64,000 nucleotides of DNA from Amphibalanus amphitrite (lineage: Eukaryota; Arthropoda; Thecostraca; Balanomorpha; Balanidae). This document shows positions 22,421 through 35,146 of the stretch, in pieces (within the stretch, counting starts at the first letter, position 1; each line of letters opens with the position of its first letter). The translations under genes were made by a program, and so were the position numbers. The notes under the pieces were generated by a model. The model did no database searches, was not told where the DNA came from, and worked only from the letters and a program-made list of their open reading frames with translations. The stretch covers positions 234,501 through 298,500 of the forward strand of contig NW_024881703.1 in NCBI RefSeq assembly GCF_019059575.1, read 5' to 3'.

Positions 22421-22562
22421 CTTCTCTATCCTTTCTTGATATCCACTGAAAATTTCAAGTTTCTGTGATTTTTGGTTTCGGAGACATGACATTGTTTTTC
22501 AGGTCGTCATGACCCAAATGGCCAATTCTCAACATCTTGCGTTTGCCATGGGCCTTGTGACA

Positions 22563-22700
22563 GTGGCGCAGCCAGGATTTCGTTTCGGGGGGGGGGGGTC
22601 ATCGCCTCCAAAGCGGGCCCCCTAGTGTACGGCCCCCCCCCACCCATTTTTCAGAATCTCTCCATATTTCATACGCATTCTGCTGAGCGGGCCCCCTTTA
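22563..22700. mobile_element. possible DNA-transposon end (CAGTGGCGCAGCCAGG)
   Basis: CAGTGGCGCAGCCAGGATTT resembles the termini of many hAT-like non-autonomous elements. It is followed by a G-run and C-rich sequence. The inverted partner was not seen, so it is a fragment at best. Confidence 0.4.
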
Positions 22701-22803
22701 CCTGCACGATAACCCTGAGCGAGTTTGAATCAGAAAATTTGGATAGAACAATAGCTCGGTAGTTTATATGATTTCAAGCTTTTACGACTAGACATCTTAA
22801 TTC

Positions 22804-22863
22804 AAGGTAAGTACGTTTTTCGGCTACTAAACGACTAGTAGCCGAAAAACGTACCTACCTTGA
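22804..22863. repeat. hairpin with ~27-bp arms
   Basis: CAAGGTAAGTACGTTTTTCG continues to GGCTACTA and, after a 6-nt spacer, returns as its complement with one mismatch. Confidence 0.9.
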
Positions 22864-23135
22864 GCTCGGTAGTTAATCACCCGGTGTTCAATTTTTACGC
22901 AAATTGACCACCACAGAAATATGTTACTATGACGTATGTATTCGTATCTTTCGAGGCCGAAATGTGCCCTTTACGCAATATGCATAACATATAATGCAAT
23001 CAGAACTGTTGCCTGCTTCTGTCGGACAAGATTTAAGTAGTCCCAGGTGCCTGTCCTAAGCCATATATTGGCTGCTGTAGTAGATTGTGCCTGTATTCTT
23101 CTTCATTACGTGAATTCGCTCACAAGAAGTTTTAA

Positions 23136-24028
23136 CCCTCGCCGGCACAGGGGGAGGGGTTGATGCAACCCCCCTAAGGTTTTTTCGCGAATAACTCGCG
23201 TAAAAAGCGGCTGATCGCGACGTAACTTTCAGTACCCTCGCGTTCATCAATTTTACACCTACCCTAGAAATTTCATGACCCTTACCCAAATGACATTTGA
23301 GCTGTGATCTACTTTCCGAGACCATGTTTGGCCAGAATCGCGGTTCGGCATATGCCGGCTCGCATTAGCCGCGCGTTTGCAGTCCTTTCGTGGATTCCAG
23401 CGTTCAAACATGTGATTTGATGATGCTCCCATGCATAAGGGTGGATGTCAACGTCACCTGAAGGTCAGGTCAGGTCACTGACCTATGATGACCTCGGTAC
23501 ACTTTTTTCAAGTTATGCATGTTTCTAGGCTAGCTTTTTTTGGAGCTGAATTCCAATTTAACAACCATTTGAACATTTAAGAAGTAGTTCTGGTGCCTTC
23601 GTAACATGTTACAAAGCTGTCAGAGGCAGTTGACACGTAGGAACTACGAATACCCGGCGGGAACACTACTGGTTGACCTGACCTGACCTGACCCGACCTG
23701 GCCTAACTGCATAAAGACATCATCTGTGATCAAAACTGACATAATATTCGTGATCAGCACCCCGACAAAAAACCTATAGCAGCCACATTTTACGACGTTC
23801 TAACAGGTCCCGATTTTCCCGACATTTGGGTCATTGACCTGACCTGGAAGGTCAACCAATGACCTAGGACCTTGGAATTGGGTGTTATCGGCTTCCTCTC
23901 GTCACGGGCAACACGCTCGTTTTTTCCGCGAAGCTCTAGCTCGATCATGGGCCAAACGCGAGGAAGGGGGTCGTACCCTCCCTCCCTTGTGCCGTCGAAG
24001 GACGCAAAATGACCTGATCCGGCGAGGG
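23136..24028. mobile_element. TTAA-flanked MITE, family 2 (second copy)
   Basis: The ends CCCTCGCCGG are perfect inverted repeats with TTAA on both sides (23132-23135, 24029-24032). The interior is collinear with 10062-10936: the G-run/C-run hairpin (23150-23178), the 'ataactcgcgtaaaaagcgg' box, the 'cagtaccctcgcgtt' phrase, AGGTCA arrays at 23465 and 23680, and 'atcatctgtgatcaaaactgac'. Length 893 bp; non-coding. Confidence 0.93.
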
Positions 24029-25429
24029 TTAACGTGCTCACATGGGTCACGTATTACCTTGGGCCAGGTTTGAATTGTGGTGTGGTGATGTGGTGACGTA
24101 GATTCTGTCTGTCACCGTGGTCCCGGCATGGTGTTACTTATCCCGGGGTAGGTACAGGCCAGACCGTTGCACCTACGTTAGTGCGCTGAACTTTGCGCAA
24201 CTTATAGAACAAGGATGGGGAACGTGCCTGTGAGGGGTCTCAGTTCGATCGGGCCGGTGGTGAGCACATGGCGCGTGCTCAATAAGTGCAAATTCGCGTC
24301 ATAGACTTAACAGGCTTGCAAAATTGGGCGAAAATGGCTAAATTTGACCGACACGGGTCCGGTCCCCGTGCAGTATCTCGGTAACCGTGGGTCCGATCGG
24401 CATGGGGAACAATGAGGATCGAACGGGCAATTTTAATGGTGAGCGGTGCAGGGATGGCACGCGCCACGTGCACCCGTGAGGGCACTTATGCTTGAAAAAT
24501 TGACGTTTCGAACGGATTTTGGACTTAATGCTATTTTCGGGTGACTGTCAGACGGAGCGGGTTCAAACAACGCCTGTTGGCAAGAAAAATGTACCGCCTC
24601 TCAAGGAAAATTTGTGAAAAGATAATTGATCAAAAACAATGTGGAACAAATCGCTGGAGAAAATGGTATTTGTTCATGACTTACTTAATTACACGGCTTT
24701 TGCTGCATAACCTGATACGTTTGACAATTAAAAATGGCATCGTTGGAAAGAGCATTCAATTTTGTCCAAGATCCAATCATCGCTTTTGCAAGACGAGCAA
24801 CAGTATTCTTAAAAAATAAAAAATTCAAACCTCTACATGGCAATTCATCTATGGCTCTCATTTTTCAATGACCTTCGTCAACCTATGCTATAAAAACATT
24901 TTATTTCACAAAGCAAGTCATAGGAACATCAGACCAGTATGGTAGGTGGAAGCCCATCAACTAGCATGGACGGCGACACAAGTATAAAATACACGTGACA
25001 AGTTCTATAGTAGACGTATGGTTTTCAGACACGAGCACCTCGATGCGATGGATGTTTTTTTTTCAAACCAAAATGCTTAGCCGTCAAAAGACAACCGACC
25101 GAAATGTATACATGACCCACGGACACAAGACCAACCAAACGCCCACCGATCGAAAATATCCCTTATTCGCGTTGCGGAGCAAGCGGGTCACCCTAGCGGG
25201 CCCCATCTACCCCCATCTACGCCTGGCCCGCAGCATTTTAAGTTCATGCCTACATTCCCTGCACAAGCACAATGATATTGAACATTGTAGCGAGACTTAC
25301 CAGACATCATTGAAGTGTCTTAGCAAGCGACACATTTTAACCGTCTTCGTGTAGCCCGTCGTGAAAACGGCTAGTATGATCTATTCGTAATGCCATCACA
25401 ATCAGCAATGAATTGATATGAAATGGATC

Positions 25430-25571
25430 CCATTTTCAGAACGTGAAGCTGAAGCCGGGCCAACGCAGAGCTGCGGATCGTACACTCGCGACTGGGCTGC
25501 TGGAGCGGCCGGCAGCAGCATGGATGACAAACTTCAACTCAGCAGCATGAAGGTCACGCGGGTAGGTCAGG
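25430..25571 (+). other. exon-like segment with flanking splice-site consensus
   Basis: TTTTCAG precedes and CGG-GTAGGT follows about 140 open bases encoding a hydrophilic peptide (SCGSYTRDWAAGAAGS, then MDDKLQLSSMKVTR). The same segment is conserved in copy B (29899-30040). It is also present inverted in copy C, where one base of the GGT near the end is lost. It could be a captured gene fragment. No family is recognised, and the downstream frame closes quickly. Confidence 0.25.
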
Positions 25572-25984
25572 TTGATGAGCCAGTCTTTTGCTTGCTGTAG
25601 CTACTTTGAAACACCTTTGTGCATTTTACAACCGACACATTTACTGACAGGTGTGCAGAGTCGATGGATGATTTGATGACTGACTCCGGGTTTGTCAGAA
25701 ATGTTTCATCTTGCCTGCAACAATTCTTTGCACGCTCTTAGATTGCAAGACCTAAAATTGCAATATGTTTTAAAGTAATGTGCAGAGCTATGAAGAGGTT
25801 CTGGCACAACTGTTGTTTCTGATTTTAACTGAAAAGGATTCTTCAAAACGTAAGCTTTGTCTTTACTACGACCAAATCTGGCTTTGAAGCATCAACGAAC
25901 GTTTTAAGTGTCTTGGGCCATGCTATATTGACACCGATCCGGAGTGGGAGTCGGTAAGATTTGGGCGACTCAGACTTCCGGCAC

Positions 25985-25985
25985 C

Positions 25986-26024
<39 letters not shown>

Positions 26025-26039
26025 TGTGTGTGTGTGTGT
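25985..26039. repeat. (CGTG)n(TG)n microsatellite
   Basis: Ten CGTG-type units run into TG units. An identical array is in copy B (30454-30508), and a shorter inverted one in copy C (62007-62044). Confidence 0.97.
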
Positions 26040-27474
26040 CTTTCATTTATACCACTTAACCTTATTTAGATGCTATATCAGTGCTGTTTCCTGTCCGCTT
26101 GTGCAATGTTATCCCCTCCCCTACACCGATTGCTGATGGGTTTCGTTCCCTGTGCGTTACAGCTCGCTTTCCACGTCGGTGGCAGGGCTTACCTAGCGGA
26201 CCGGTGGAGTGGCGGTGGTACGTGTAGCTCACCTGGGGCGGCGGTGGCAGCATTCGCTGTATCCGATCATCTCCCAGTCCAGAGGCCGCGTGCACGGCAC
26301 CGGCCGGCGGCATGGACCTGGTGCAATAAGCCTAGCTCGGCCAGTCGGCCCAGCTTGTTCTTTCTCGGGCCGCAGCCCGACGTCGAGGAGCTCAGGCGGG
26401 CCAGTCACATGCTGCAGCTACAGAACCGAGATGGTGGACCTCGTCGCAACGCTGCGCGGGCCGCTGGACCACTCAGAGGATGAACAGGGGGAAACCACCA
26501 GTCATCTGCAAAACTACAAATAGCCAGTCGGCCCTGTGCTCAAGACCGGCGACCCAGCTCGAAGTTGCAGTGTGGAAGTCCCTGCTTGCGCGGGGAGAAA
26601 GATGACCGGATTCAAATCTGCGGCCGCGGTGCGGGCTGTAGGGTAATAAGCGTGCCCCAAGGAGGCGGCACAGTTACCGTGGTTAAACCGTGGTTAACAG
26701 TTACAGTTACCAGTTACAGTTAATTGTGGATTGTCACCCAAAGGTTAATGGAGGCATGGTGGCGGGACGGCGGACGGTCGGCGCGGCACCTTCTGTCACG
26801 GGATTGAAAGTGCTGCATGGAGTGAACACTTCGGTGGAAATAGAGTGCAGGTCGGGGTGATAAAGTTCAACATTGAAATAGTTGTGAAGATCATCAGATG
26901 ACAGACAAGAGCGGCAAGCGGGGAGGAATTATACCGGTGCTAGGTAAAGTTCGTTATGATCAAAGTGTAACTGATAATTGTACGATCCATTTGTTGTGCA
27001 ACTGGTCATTGTGACGTTCATCCCCCTCTCCCGTGGCCGTATGTATGAGAACGATAGTTCCGGCGATTTTTGACTAGCATTCGTAACATGATGCATGACG
27101 ATGTATTTGTTTGGCGTGCTTTTCTGCACATTATATATGACCTGTTGTCTTCCCCTACCGCGATATTACTGGTTACCGATTCGCATGCCATGAATTCCAC
27201 GCATCAGACCTAACTTTTAGGGCTTTATTGTGAACATAAGTGACTACGATTTGCGGGCAACACATCTTTACAATTACAAGTGCGGGCAACACTTCTTACA
27301 ATTACAAGTATTTGTATTTTGTATGATCATTCAGATCATAATGATCATTCATATTCGTGATTGTGGTAACCTCGGTAATTTGCCGTTTGTGAAACTGTTC
27401 GGCGCGGTGAGAGCTGACATCTGCCGAGTTGCGCTCGGACCGAGCATGTTAGTTCTGCGCTGTTGGTTGCTACT

Positions 27475-27732
27475 ATTGATGTCAATTATAGAAAATAAGA
27501 GTACCGATACCAAGCAAAATACCAACCAAAACCGTGAGAAATATCGAAACCGAACCAACCTAGGAACATGAGGCAAATACCAAATTTATACCAATTTATC
27601 TGCATCATATATTAGTATGGGTTCTTAATACCAACAAAATATCAAATACAGGGGGATCGAAATACCAAATACCAAGTTCGTATCGGTTTGGTATCGGTAT
27701 ACCAAAATGTTGGTATCCGATTGACATCTCTA
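27475..27732. mobile_element. hAT-type MITE in arm copy A
   Basis: The ends ATTGATGTCAAT and TAGAGATGTCAAT are inverted and flanked by GTTGCTACT (27466-27474, 27733-27741), which contains an 8-bp hAT-type duplication. The interior is full of the subterminal motif GGTATCGGTA/TACCGATACC. The same element at the same site is in B (31944-32201) and C (57854-59062), so it predates the arm duplication. Confidence 0.8.
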
Positions 27733-28060
27733 GTTGCTACTCTGTGCTCGTGGTAAATTCACATTATCATTTATACAGTTGAATGACAGATGAAGTTTCG
27801 TCTCGGCTTTGCGTGGGATTGGTGAAATTTTTTTTTCCGTTTGAAATTGGTTAATGTGCGTTTTGTGCGCATATTCTTTAACCGGACTTCTTGAAGTATT
27901 GATATGAATACACGAAACACTGAGGAGGGATGCAGATTTTTGGCTCCTCGTCAAACTTCCTAAGGAATGTTCGAGACGGATTTTGTGGTAAATTTTCCAT
28001 ACGTAGGTCTAAAAGTCACGTCGATGTTAGGTTAAGTCTGGGAACATAGGTATCTGCATT

Positions 28061-28658
28061 AGTTAATATAATGATAAATATTGTTATTCACCTGGGAAGG
28101 GATCATGTTTAGGACGAATATTCGAAACACCAGGTACTTTTTGTTTATGGTAGCTTTCGAAATACTTTAAAATATAGCTATATAGCTTTTAAATACAAAA
28201 CCCGGTGTACCGCTGGCAAATGTGTACCGTGTGCTGAAGTAGTGAAAAAGTGCAGGGTGTCTCTATGCTGGAACCTGCGGAATTGTAATATGTATACTTG
28301 TATGCATGTTGTTTCGCCGTTTTGACGATTTGCTTATGATGTTGAAGCGCATGTGATAGGCATCTGTCTTTTTTTATCATTGCTGACGTCTGTGATATTA
28401 CCTGATATTTTTACTCTTCATCCAAGAAGCGAAGACTTGATTTAAGCATGTGACCTTATAATTTTGGAAATTTGAATGTGCGCCACTTATACGTATCCAA
28501 ACGATGTTTAATATCACGAAACGAACGACTAAGATGAATTGTTAAATTTGATTTGATTCTATGTGTGCCTAACTGTCTAGGCTGAGGAAGGAAGCCGCAG
28601 TGCTTTCGAAAGCTACCATAACTAAAAAGTACCTGGTGTTTCGAATATTCGTCCTAAA
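28061..28658. mobile_element. 598-bp insertion absent from copy C
   Basis: It is flanked by TATCTGCATT (28051-28060 and 28659-28668). Copy C has only one related CTGCATT at this point. A 50-bp inverted repeat (GGACGAATATTCGAAACACC..) runs from about 28120 to the right end, but on the left it begins 60 bp inside the border. The type of element is therefore unclear. Copy B carries the same insertion. Confidence 0.7.
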
Positions 28659-28724
28659 TATCTGCATTGGCTTTGGAGAACAGCTAACATCATCTTATAT
28701 TGAAGCGTCCGAGTTTGTCAATAT

Positions 28725-30454
28725 GGTGGTGAGCACATGGCGCGTGCTCAATAAGTGCAAATTCGCGTCATAGACTTAACAGGCTTGCAAAATTGGGCGA
28801 AAATGGCTAAATTTGACCGACACGGGTCCGGTCCCCGTGCAGTATCTCGGTAACCGTGGGTCCGATCGGCATGGGGAACAATGAGGATCGAACGGGCAAT
28901 TTTAATGGTGAGCGGTGCAGGGATGGCACGCGCCACGTGCACCCGTGAGGGCACTTATGCTTGAAAAATTGACGTTTCGAACGGATTTTGGACTTAATGC
29001 TATTTTCGGGTGACTGTCAGACGGAGCGGGTTCAAACAACGCCTGTTGGCAAGAAAAATGTACCGCCTCTCAAGGAAAATTTGTGAAAAGATAATTGATC
29101 AAAAACAATGTGGAACAAATCGCTGGAGAAAATGGTATTTGTTCATGACTTACTTAATTACACGGCTTTTGCTGCATAACCTGATACGTTTGACAATTAA
29201 AAATGGCATCGTTGGAAAGAGCATTCAATTTTGTCCAAGATCCAATCATCGCTTTTGCAAGACGAGCAACAGTATTCTTAAAAAATAAAAAATTCAAACC
29301 TCTACATGGCAATTCATCTATGGCTCTCATTTTTCAATGACCTTCGTCAACCTATGCTATAAAAACATTTTATTTCACAAAGCAAGTCATAGGAACATCA
29401 GACCAGTATGGTAGGTGGAAGCCCATCAACTAGCATGGACGGCGACACAAGTATAAAATACACGTGACAAGTTCTATAGTAGACGTATGGTTTTCAGACA
29501 CGAGCACCTCGATGCGATGGATGTTTTTTTTTCAAACCAAAATGCTTAGCCGTCAAAAGACAACCGACCGAAATGTATACATGACCCACGGACACAAGAC
29601 CAACCAAACGCCCACCGATCGAAAATATCCCTTATTCGCGTTGCGGAGCAAGCGGGTCACCCTAGCGGGCCCCATCTACCCCCATCTACGCCTGGCCCGC
29701 AGCATTTTAAGTTCATGCCTACATTCCCTGCACAAGCACAATGATATTGAACATTGTAGCGAGACTTACCAGACATCATTGAAGTGTCTTAGCAAGCGAC
29801 ACATTTTAACCGTCTTCGTGTAGCCCGTCGTGAAAACGGCTAGTATGATCTATTCGTAATGCCATCACAATCAGCAATGAATTGATATGAAATGGATCCC
29901 ATTTTCAGAACGTGAAGCTGAAGCCGGGCCAACGCAGAGCTGCGGATCGTACACTCGCGACTGGGCTGCTGGAGCGGCCGGCAGCAGCATGGATGACAAA
30001 CTTCAACTCAGCAGCATGAAGGTCACGCGGGTAGGTCAGGTTGATGAGCCAGTCTTTTGCTTGCTGTAGCTACTTTGAAACACCTTTGTGCATTTTACAA
30101 CCGACACATTTACTGACAGGTGTGCAGAGTCGATGGATGATTTGATGACTGACTCCGGGTTTGTCAGAAATGTTTCATCTTGCCTGCAACAATTCTTTGC
30201 ACGCTCTTAGATTGCAAGACCTAAAATTGCAATATGTTTTAAAGTAATGTGCAGAGCTATGAAGAGGTTCTGGCACAACTGTTGTTTCTGATTTTAACTG
30301 AAAAGGATTCTTCAAAACGTAAGCTTTGTCTTTACTACGACCAAATCTGGCTTTGAAGCATCAACGAACGTTTTAAGTGTCTTGGGCCATGCTATATTGA
30401 CACCGATCCGGAGTGGGAGTCGGTAAGATTTGGGCGACTCAGACTTCCGGCACC

Positions 30455-30493
<39 letters not shown>

Positions 30494-33192
30494 TGTGTGT
30501 GTGTGTGTCTTTCATTTATACCACTTAACCTTATTTAGATGCTATATCAGTGCTGTTTCCTGTCCGCTTGTGCAATGTTATCCCCTCCCCTACACCGATT
30601 GCTGATGGGTTTCGTTCCCTGTGCGTTACAGCTCGCTTTCCACGTCGGTGGCAGGGCTTACCTAGCGGACCGGTGGAGTGGCGGTGGTACGTGTAGCTCA
30701 CCTGGGGCGGCGGTGGCAGCATTCGCTGTATCCGATCATCTCCCAGTCCAGAGGCCGCGTGCACGGCACCGGCCGGCGGCATGGACCTGGTGCAATAAGC
30801 CTAGCTCGGCCAGTCGGCCCAGCTTGTTCTTTCTCGGGCCGCAGCCCGACGTCGAGGAGCTCAGGCGGGCCAGTCACATGCTGCAGCTACAGAACCGAGA
30901 TGGTGGACCTCGTCGCAACGCTGCGCGGGCCGCTGGACCACTCAGAGGATGAACAGGGGGAAACCACCAGTCATCTGCAAAACTACAAATAGCCAGTCGG
31001 CCCTGTGCTCAAGACCGGCGACCCAGCTCGAAGTTGCAGTGTGGAAGTCCCTGCTTGCGCGGGGAGAAAGATGACCGGATTCAAATCTGCGGCCGCGGTG
31101 CGGGCTGTAGGGTAATAAGCGTGCCCCAAGGAGGCGGCACAGTTACCGTGGTTAAACCGTGGTTAACAGTTACAGTTACCAGTTACAGTTAATTGTGGAT
31201 TGTCACCCAAAGGTTAATGGAGGCATGGTGGCGGGACGGCGGACGGTCGGCGCGGCACCTTCTGTCACGGGATTGAAAGTGCTGCATGGAGTGAACACTT
31301 CGGTGGAAATAGAGTGCAGGTCGGGGTGATAAAGTTCAACATTGAAATAGTTGTGAAGATCATCAGATGACAGACAAGAGCGGCAAGCGGGGAGGAATTA
31401 TACCGGTGCTAGGTAAAGTTCGTTATGATCAAAGTGTAACTGATAATTGTACGATCCATTTGTTGTGCAACTGGTCATTGTGACGTTCATCCCCCTCTCC
31501 CGTGGCCGTATGTATGAGAACGATAGTTCCGGCGATTTTTGACTAGCATTCGTAACATGATGCATGACGATGTATTTGTTTGGCGTGCTTTTCTGCACAT
31601 TATATATGACCTGTTGTCTTCCCCTACCGCGATATTACTGGTTACCGATTCGCATGCCATGAATTCCACGCATCAGACCTAACTTTTAGGGCTTTATTGT
31701 GAACATAAGTGACTACGATTTGCGGGCAACACATCTTTACAATTACAAGTGCGGGCAACACTTCTTACAATTACAAGTATTTGTATTTTGTATGATCATT
31801 CAGATCATAATGATCATTCATATTCGTGATTGTGGTAACCTCGGTAATTTGCCGTTTGTGAAACTGTTCGGCGCGGTGAGAGCTGACATCTGCCGAGTTG
31901 CGCTCGGACCGAGCATGTTAGTTCTGCGCTGTTGGTTGCTACTATTGATGTCAATTATAGAAAATAAGAGTACCGATACCAAGCAAAATACCAACCAAAA
32001 CCGTGAGAAATATCGAAACCGAACCAACCTAGGAACATGAGGCAAATACCAAATTTATACCAATTTATCTGCATCATATATTAGTATGGGTTCTTAATAC
32101 CAACAAAATATCAAATACAGGGGGATCGAAATACCAAATACCAAGTTCGTATCGGTTTGGTATCGGTATACCAAAATGTTGGTATCCGATTGACATCTCT
32201 AGTTGCTACTCTGTGCTCGTGGTAAATTCACATTATCATTTATACAGTTGAATGACAGATGAAGTTTCGTCTCGGCTTTGCGTGGGATTGGTGAAATTTT
32301 TTTTCCGTTTGAAATTGGTTAATGTGCGTTTTGTGCGCATATTCTTTAACCGGACTTCTTGAAGTATTGATATGAATACACGAAACACTGAGGAGGGATG
32401 CAGATTTTTGGCTCCTCGTCAAACTTCCTAAGGAATGTTCGAGACGGATTTTGTGGTAAATTTTCCATACGTAGGTCTAAAAGTCACGTCGATGTTAGGT
32501 TAAGTCTGGGAACATAGGTATCTGCATTAGTTAATATAATGATAAATATTGTTATTCACCTGGGAAGGGATCATGTTTAGGACGAATATTCGAAACACCA
32601 GGTACTTTTTGTTTATGGTAGCTTTCGAAATACTTTAAAATATAGCTATATAGCTTTTAAATACAAAACCCGGTGTACCGCTGGCAAATGTGTACCGTGT
32701 GCTGAAGTAGTGAAAAAGTGCAGGGTGTCTCTATGCTGGAACCTGCGGAATTGTAATATGTATACTTGTATGCATGTTGTTTCGCCGTTTTGACGATTTG
32801 CTTATGATGTTGAAGCGCATGTGATAGGCATCTGTCTTTTTTTATCATTGCTGACGTCTGTGATATTACCTGATATTTTTACTCTTCATCCAAGAAGCGA
32901 AGACTTGATTTAAGCATGTGACCTTATAATTTTGGAAATTTGAATGTGCGCCACTTATACGTATCCAAACGATGTTTAATATCACGAAACGAACGACTAA
33001 GATGAATTGTTAAATTTGATTTGATTCTATGTGTGCCTAACTGTCTAGGCTGAGGAAGGAAGCCGCAGTGCTTTCGAAAGCTACCATAACTAAAAAGTAC
33101 CTGGTGTTTCGAATATTCGTCCTAAATATCTGCATTGGCTTTGGAGAACAGCTAACATCATCTTATATTGAAGCGTCCGAGTTTGTCAATAT
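28725..33192. repeat. tandem duplication, copy B (4,468 bp)
   Basis: Virtually identical to copy A, including nested elements and microsatellite length. At its right end B continues without a break into the 0.8 kb satellite-like sequence, while A is cut off at 'gtttgtcaatat' and jumps to the start of B. B is thus the original locus and A the extra copy, or an assembly duplicate. Confidence 0.97.
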
Positions 33193-35129
33193 CTCGAAAC
33201 CGATTTGAAATTTCGCTGCGTGTGGTTGCAAGGTGCTAGCAGCGGCCGTGAAACCAGCAATCTCGTTGCTGGCTTTGTCTTTTTGGTTTCTTTTTGTCGG
33301 TTTTATATTACGTAATTTATCTTTATTATATTTCACGACATGGGACCTTAAAGTAGACGAATATTCAAATGTTCTGGTGCAATGATTGTTAGATTTTAAA
33401 AACAATGGTAACAATCATTGCATTAGAATATTTGAATATTCAGTCTTTTCTTTAACATCCCGTGTCGTGAAATATAATAATGATAAGTAAGAAATATAAA
33501 TGATAAGGAGCATTGGTGACTTGTTTTTGTCTATCGATTCCCGCCATGTTGTGTATACCAGAAATATAAATTGCATGTACGGTAGCAGAGGTGCAGTTTA
33601 GTGAGAGGTACACTACTCAAAAGTGCTGCTGCTTCATGCTTGCAGTTTGATTGCAGTGATCAACTTTTCAAGACTTTGGTATACACAACATGGCGGAAAT
33701 CGTTAGACATTCTGGCCCATATACGGCCAAGGCGAGTGCCTCCCCCTGGTTACGTTATATAAAACCGACATAAAGAAACCAAAGACAAAGCCAGCAACGA
33801 AACAAGTGAACGTATTTAATATCAGTTTACAATATACATACTTATTCATACTTATAACAGACTTGCCGTACAGACGACACAAAGCGCTGCAATGATCACC
33901 TCGCTGTAGAAGATACACGCAGCGCCCCCCACCAGCGCTAGGAACAGACTAAAGGGGCCGGCTCACCGGCCGGCTGCCGATCGCGGTTGAGAATTAGAGC
34001 TGCCAGATTTCCAATGGAAGCAAGTACAGTTCCCGAATGTTCTGTTACGAGAAGTAATCGAGACGCTAGAATTATGTATCCAGTGCAGATTTTAAGAAGA
34101 CTTATGGGCTGAACAACCGTTTTTAAAGAACTTGGCATACCATGTGTCCGTGTTGTAATTGATAACATTGATAATCTGGCAGCTCTAATACGTCAGCTAA
34201 TAGAACCTAATTATCGTGGTCGGCCGCAGCTGGCCCATTCTGCCGGCGACTTCAGTTTGTTCTAAGCACTGGTGATGGGCGGTGCGTGCATCTTCTACAG
34301 CGATGTGATCGTTGTAGCGCTGTGTGTCGTCTGTACGGCAAGGCTGTTATAATTTTGAATAAGTATGTTTAGTGATCTGGTATTCAATACTTTCACTTGT
34401 GTCGTTGCTGCCTTTGTCTTTTTATTCTGTATCCGATTTTTGTCACGATATTAAGCGATAATAAATCTGCCATGTGCAAGATTTTAAAAACAATTGTTAC
34501 AACCATTGCCCTAGAATATTTGAATCTTCAGTCTTTTCTATAACATCCCGTGTCGTGAAATATAATAATGATAAGGTACATTATATAAAACCGACATAAA
34601 GAAACCAAAGACAAAGCCAGCAACGAGACAACAGAATGTATTGAATATCAGTTTACAATACATACTTATTCAGACTTATAACAGACTTGCCGTATAGACG
34701 ACGCAAAGCGCTTCAATGATCACCTTGCTGTAGAAGATACACGCAGCCCCCGTCACCAGCGCTCGGAACCGACTAAAGGCGCCGGCTGACCGGGGGCTAC
34801 CGATCGCGGTTGAGAATTAGAGCTGCCAGATTTCCAATGGAAGCAAACACAGTTCCCGAATGTTCTGTTACGGGAAGTAATCGAGAAGCTAGAATTATGT
34901 ATCCAGTGCAGATTTTAAGAAGACTAACGGGATGAACAGCCGTTTTTAAAGAACTTGGCATACCATGTGTTAGTGTTGTAATTTACAACATGCAAGTCTG
35001 TCTTCGCTTCTTGGATGAAGAGTAAAAATATCAAGTAATATCACAGACGTCAGCAACGATAAAAAACTACACATGCCTATCACATGCGCTTCATTATCAT
35101 AAGCAAATCGTCAAAACGGCGAAACAACA
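33193..35129. repeat. satellite-like core, minus-oriented units
   Basis: Units of about 0.83 kb carry 'aacttggcataccatgtgt' (34128 and 34957), 'gagctgccagattt', 'cggcaagtctgttataa' and 'tcgtgaaatataataatgataag'. Each unit has inverted arms around a GC-rich centre (gccggccggctg). A small inverted element lies inside (33535-33702, ends CGATTYCCGCCATGTTGTGT). The 76-codon frame at 33938-34168 (minus) is the core ORF discussed under findings. Confidence 0.85.
33535..33702. mobile_element. 168-bp foldback/MITE-like element
   Basis: The 26-bp ends (CGATTCCCGCCATGTTGTGT.. and its inverse with one mismatch) bracket 116 bp. No clear target duplication was recognised. Confidence 0.55.
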
Positions 35130-35146
35130 TGCATACAAGTATACAT
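35130..35146. repeat. LINE target-site duplication (left copy)
   Basis: TGCATACAAGTATACAT here and at 45026-45042 bracket the LINE. The uninterrupted form is visible in arm copies A and B ('atgtatacttgtatgcatg'), confirming it as the pre-insertion site. Confidence 0.93.

Larger units (their letters stand above)
24256..28724. repeat. tandem duplication, copy A (4,469 bp)
   Basis: Every position matches copy B at +4,469, except for one T fewer in B's poly-T run (27827-27835 here). The unit contains 'ggtaaccgtgggtccgatcgg' sequence, a (CGTG)n/(TG)n microsatellite (25985-26039), a hAT MITE (27475-27732) and a 598-bp insertion (28061-28658). Open frames are short and unconvincing. One segment looks like an exon (25430-25571). 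Copy C matches only from about 25231 onward. Confidence 0.97.

Noticed and set aside
26070..26523. Frames of 137 and 104 codons in copy A (repeated in B)
   Set aside because: The frame is not kept in copy C and no domain is recognisable. The identity of A and B is due to duplication.
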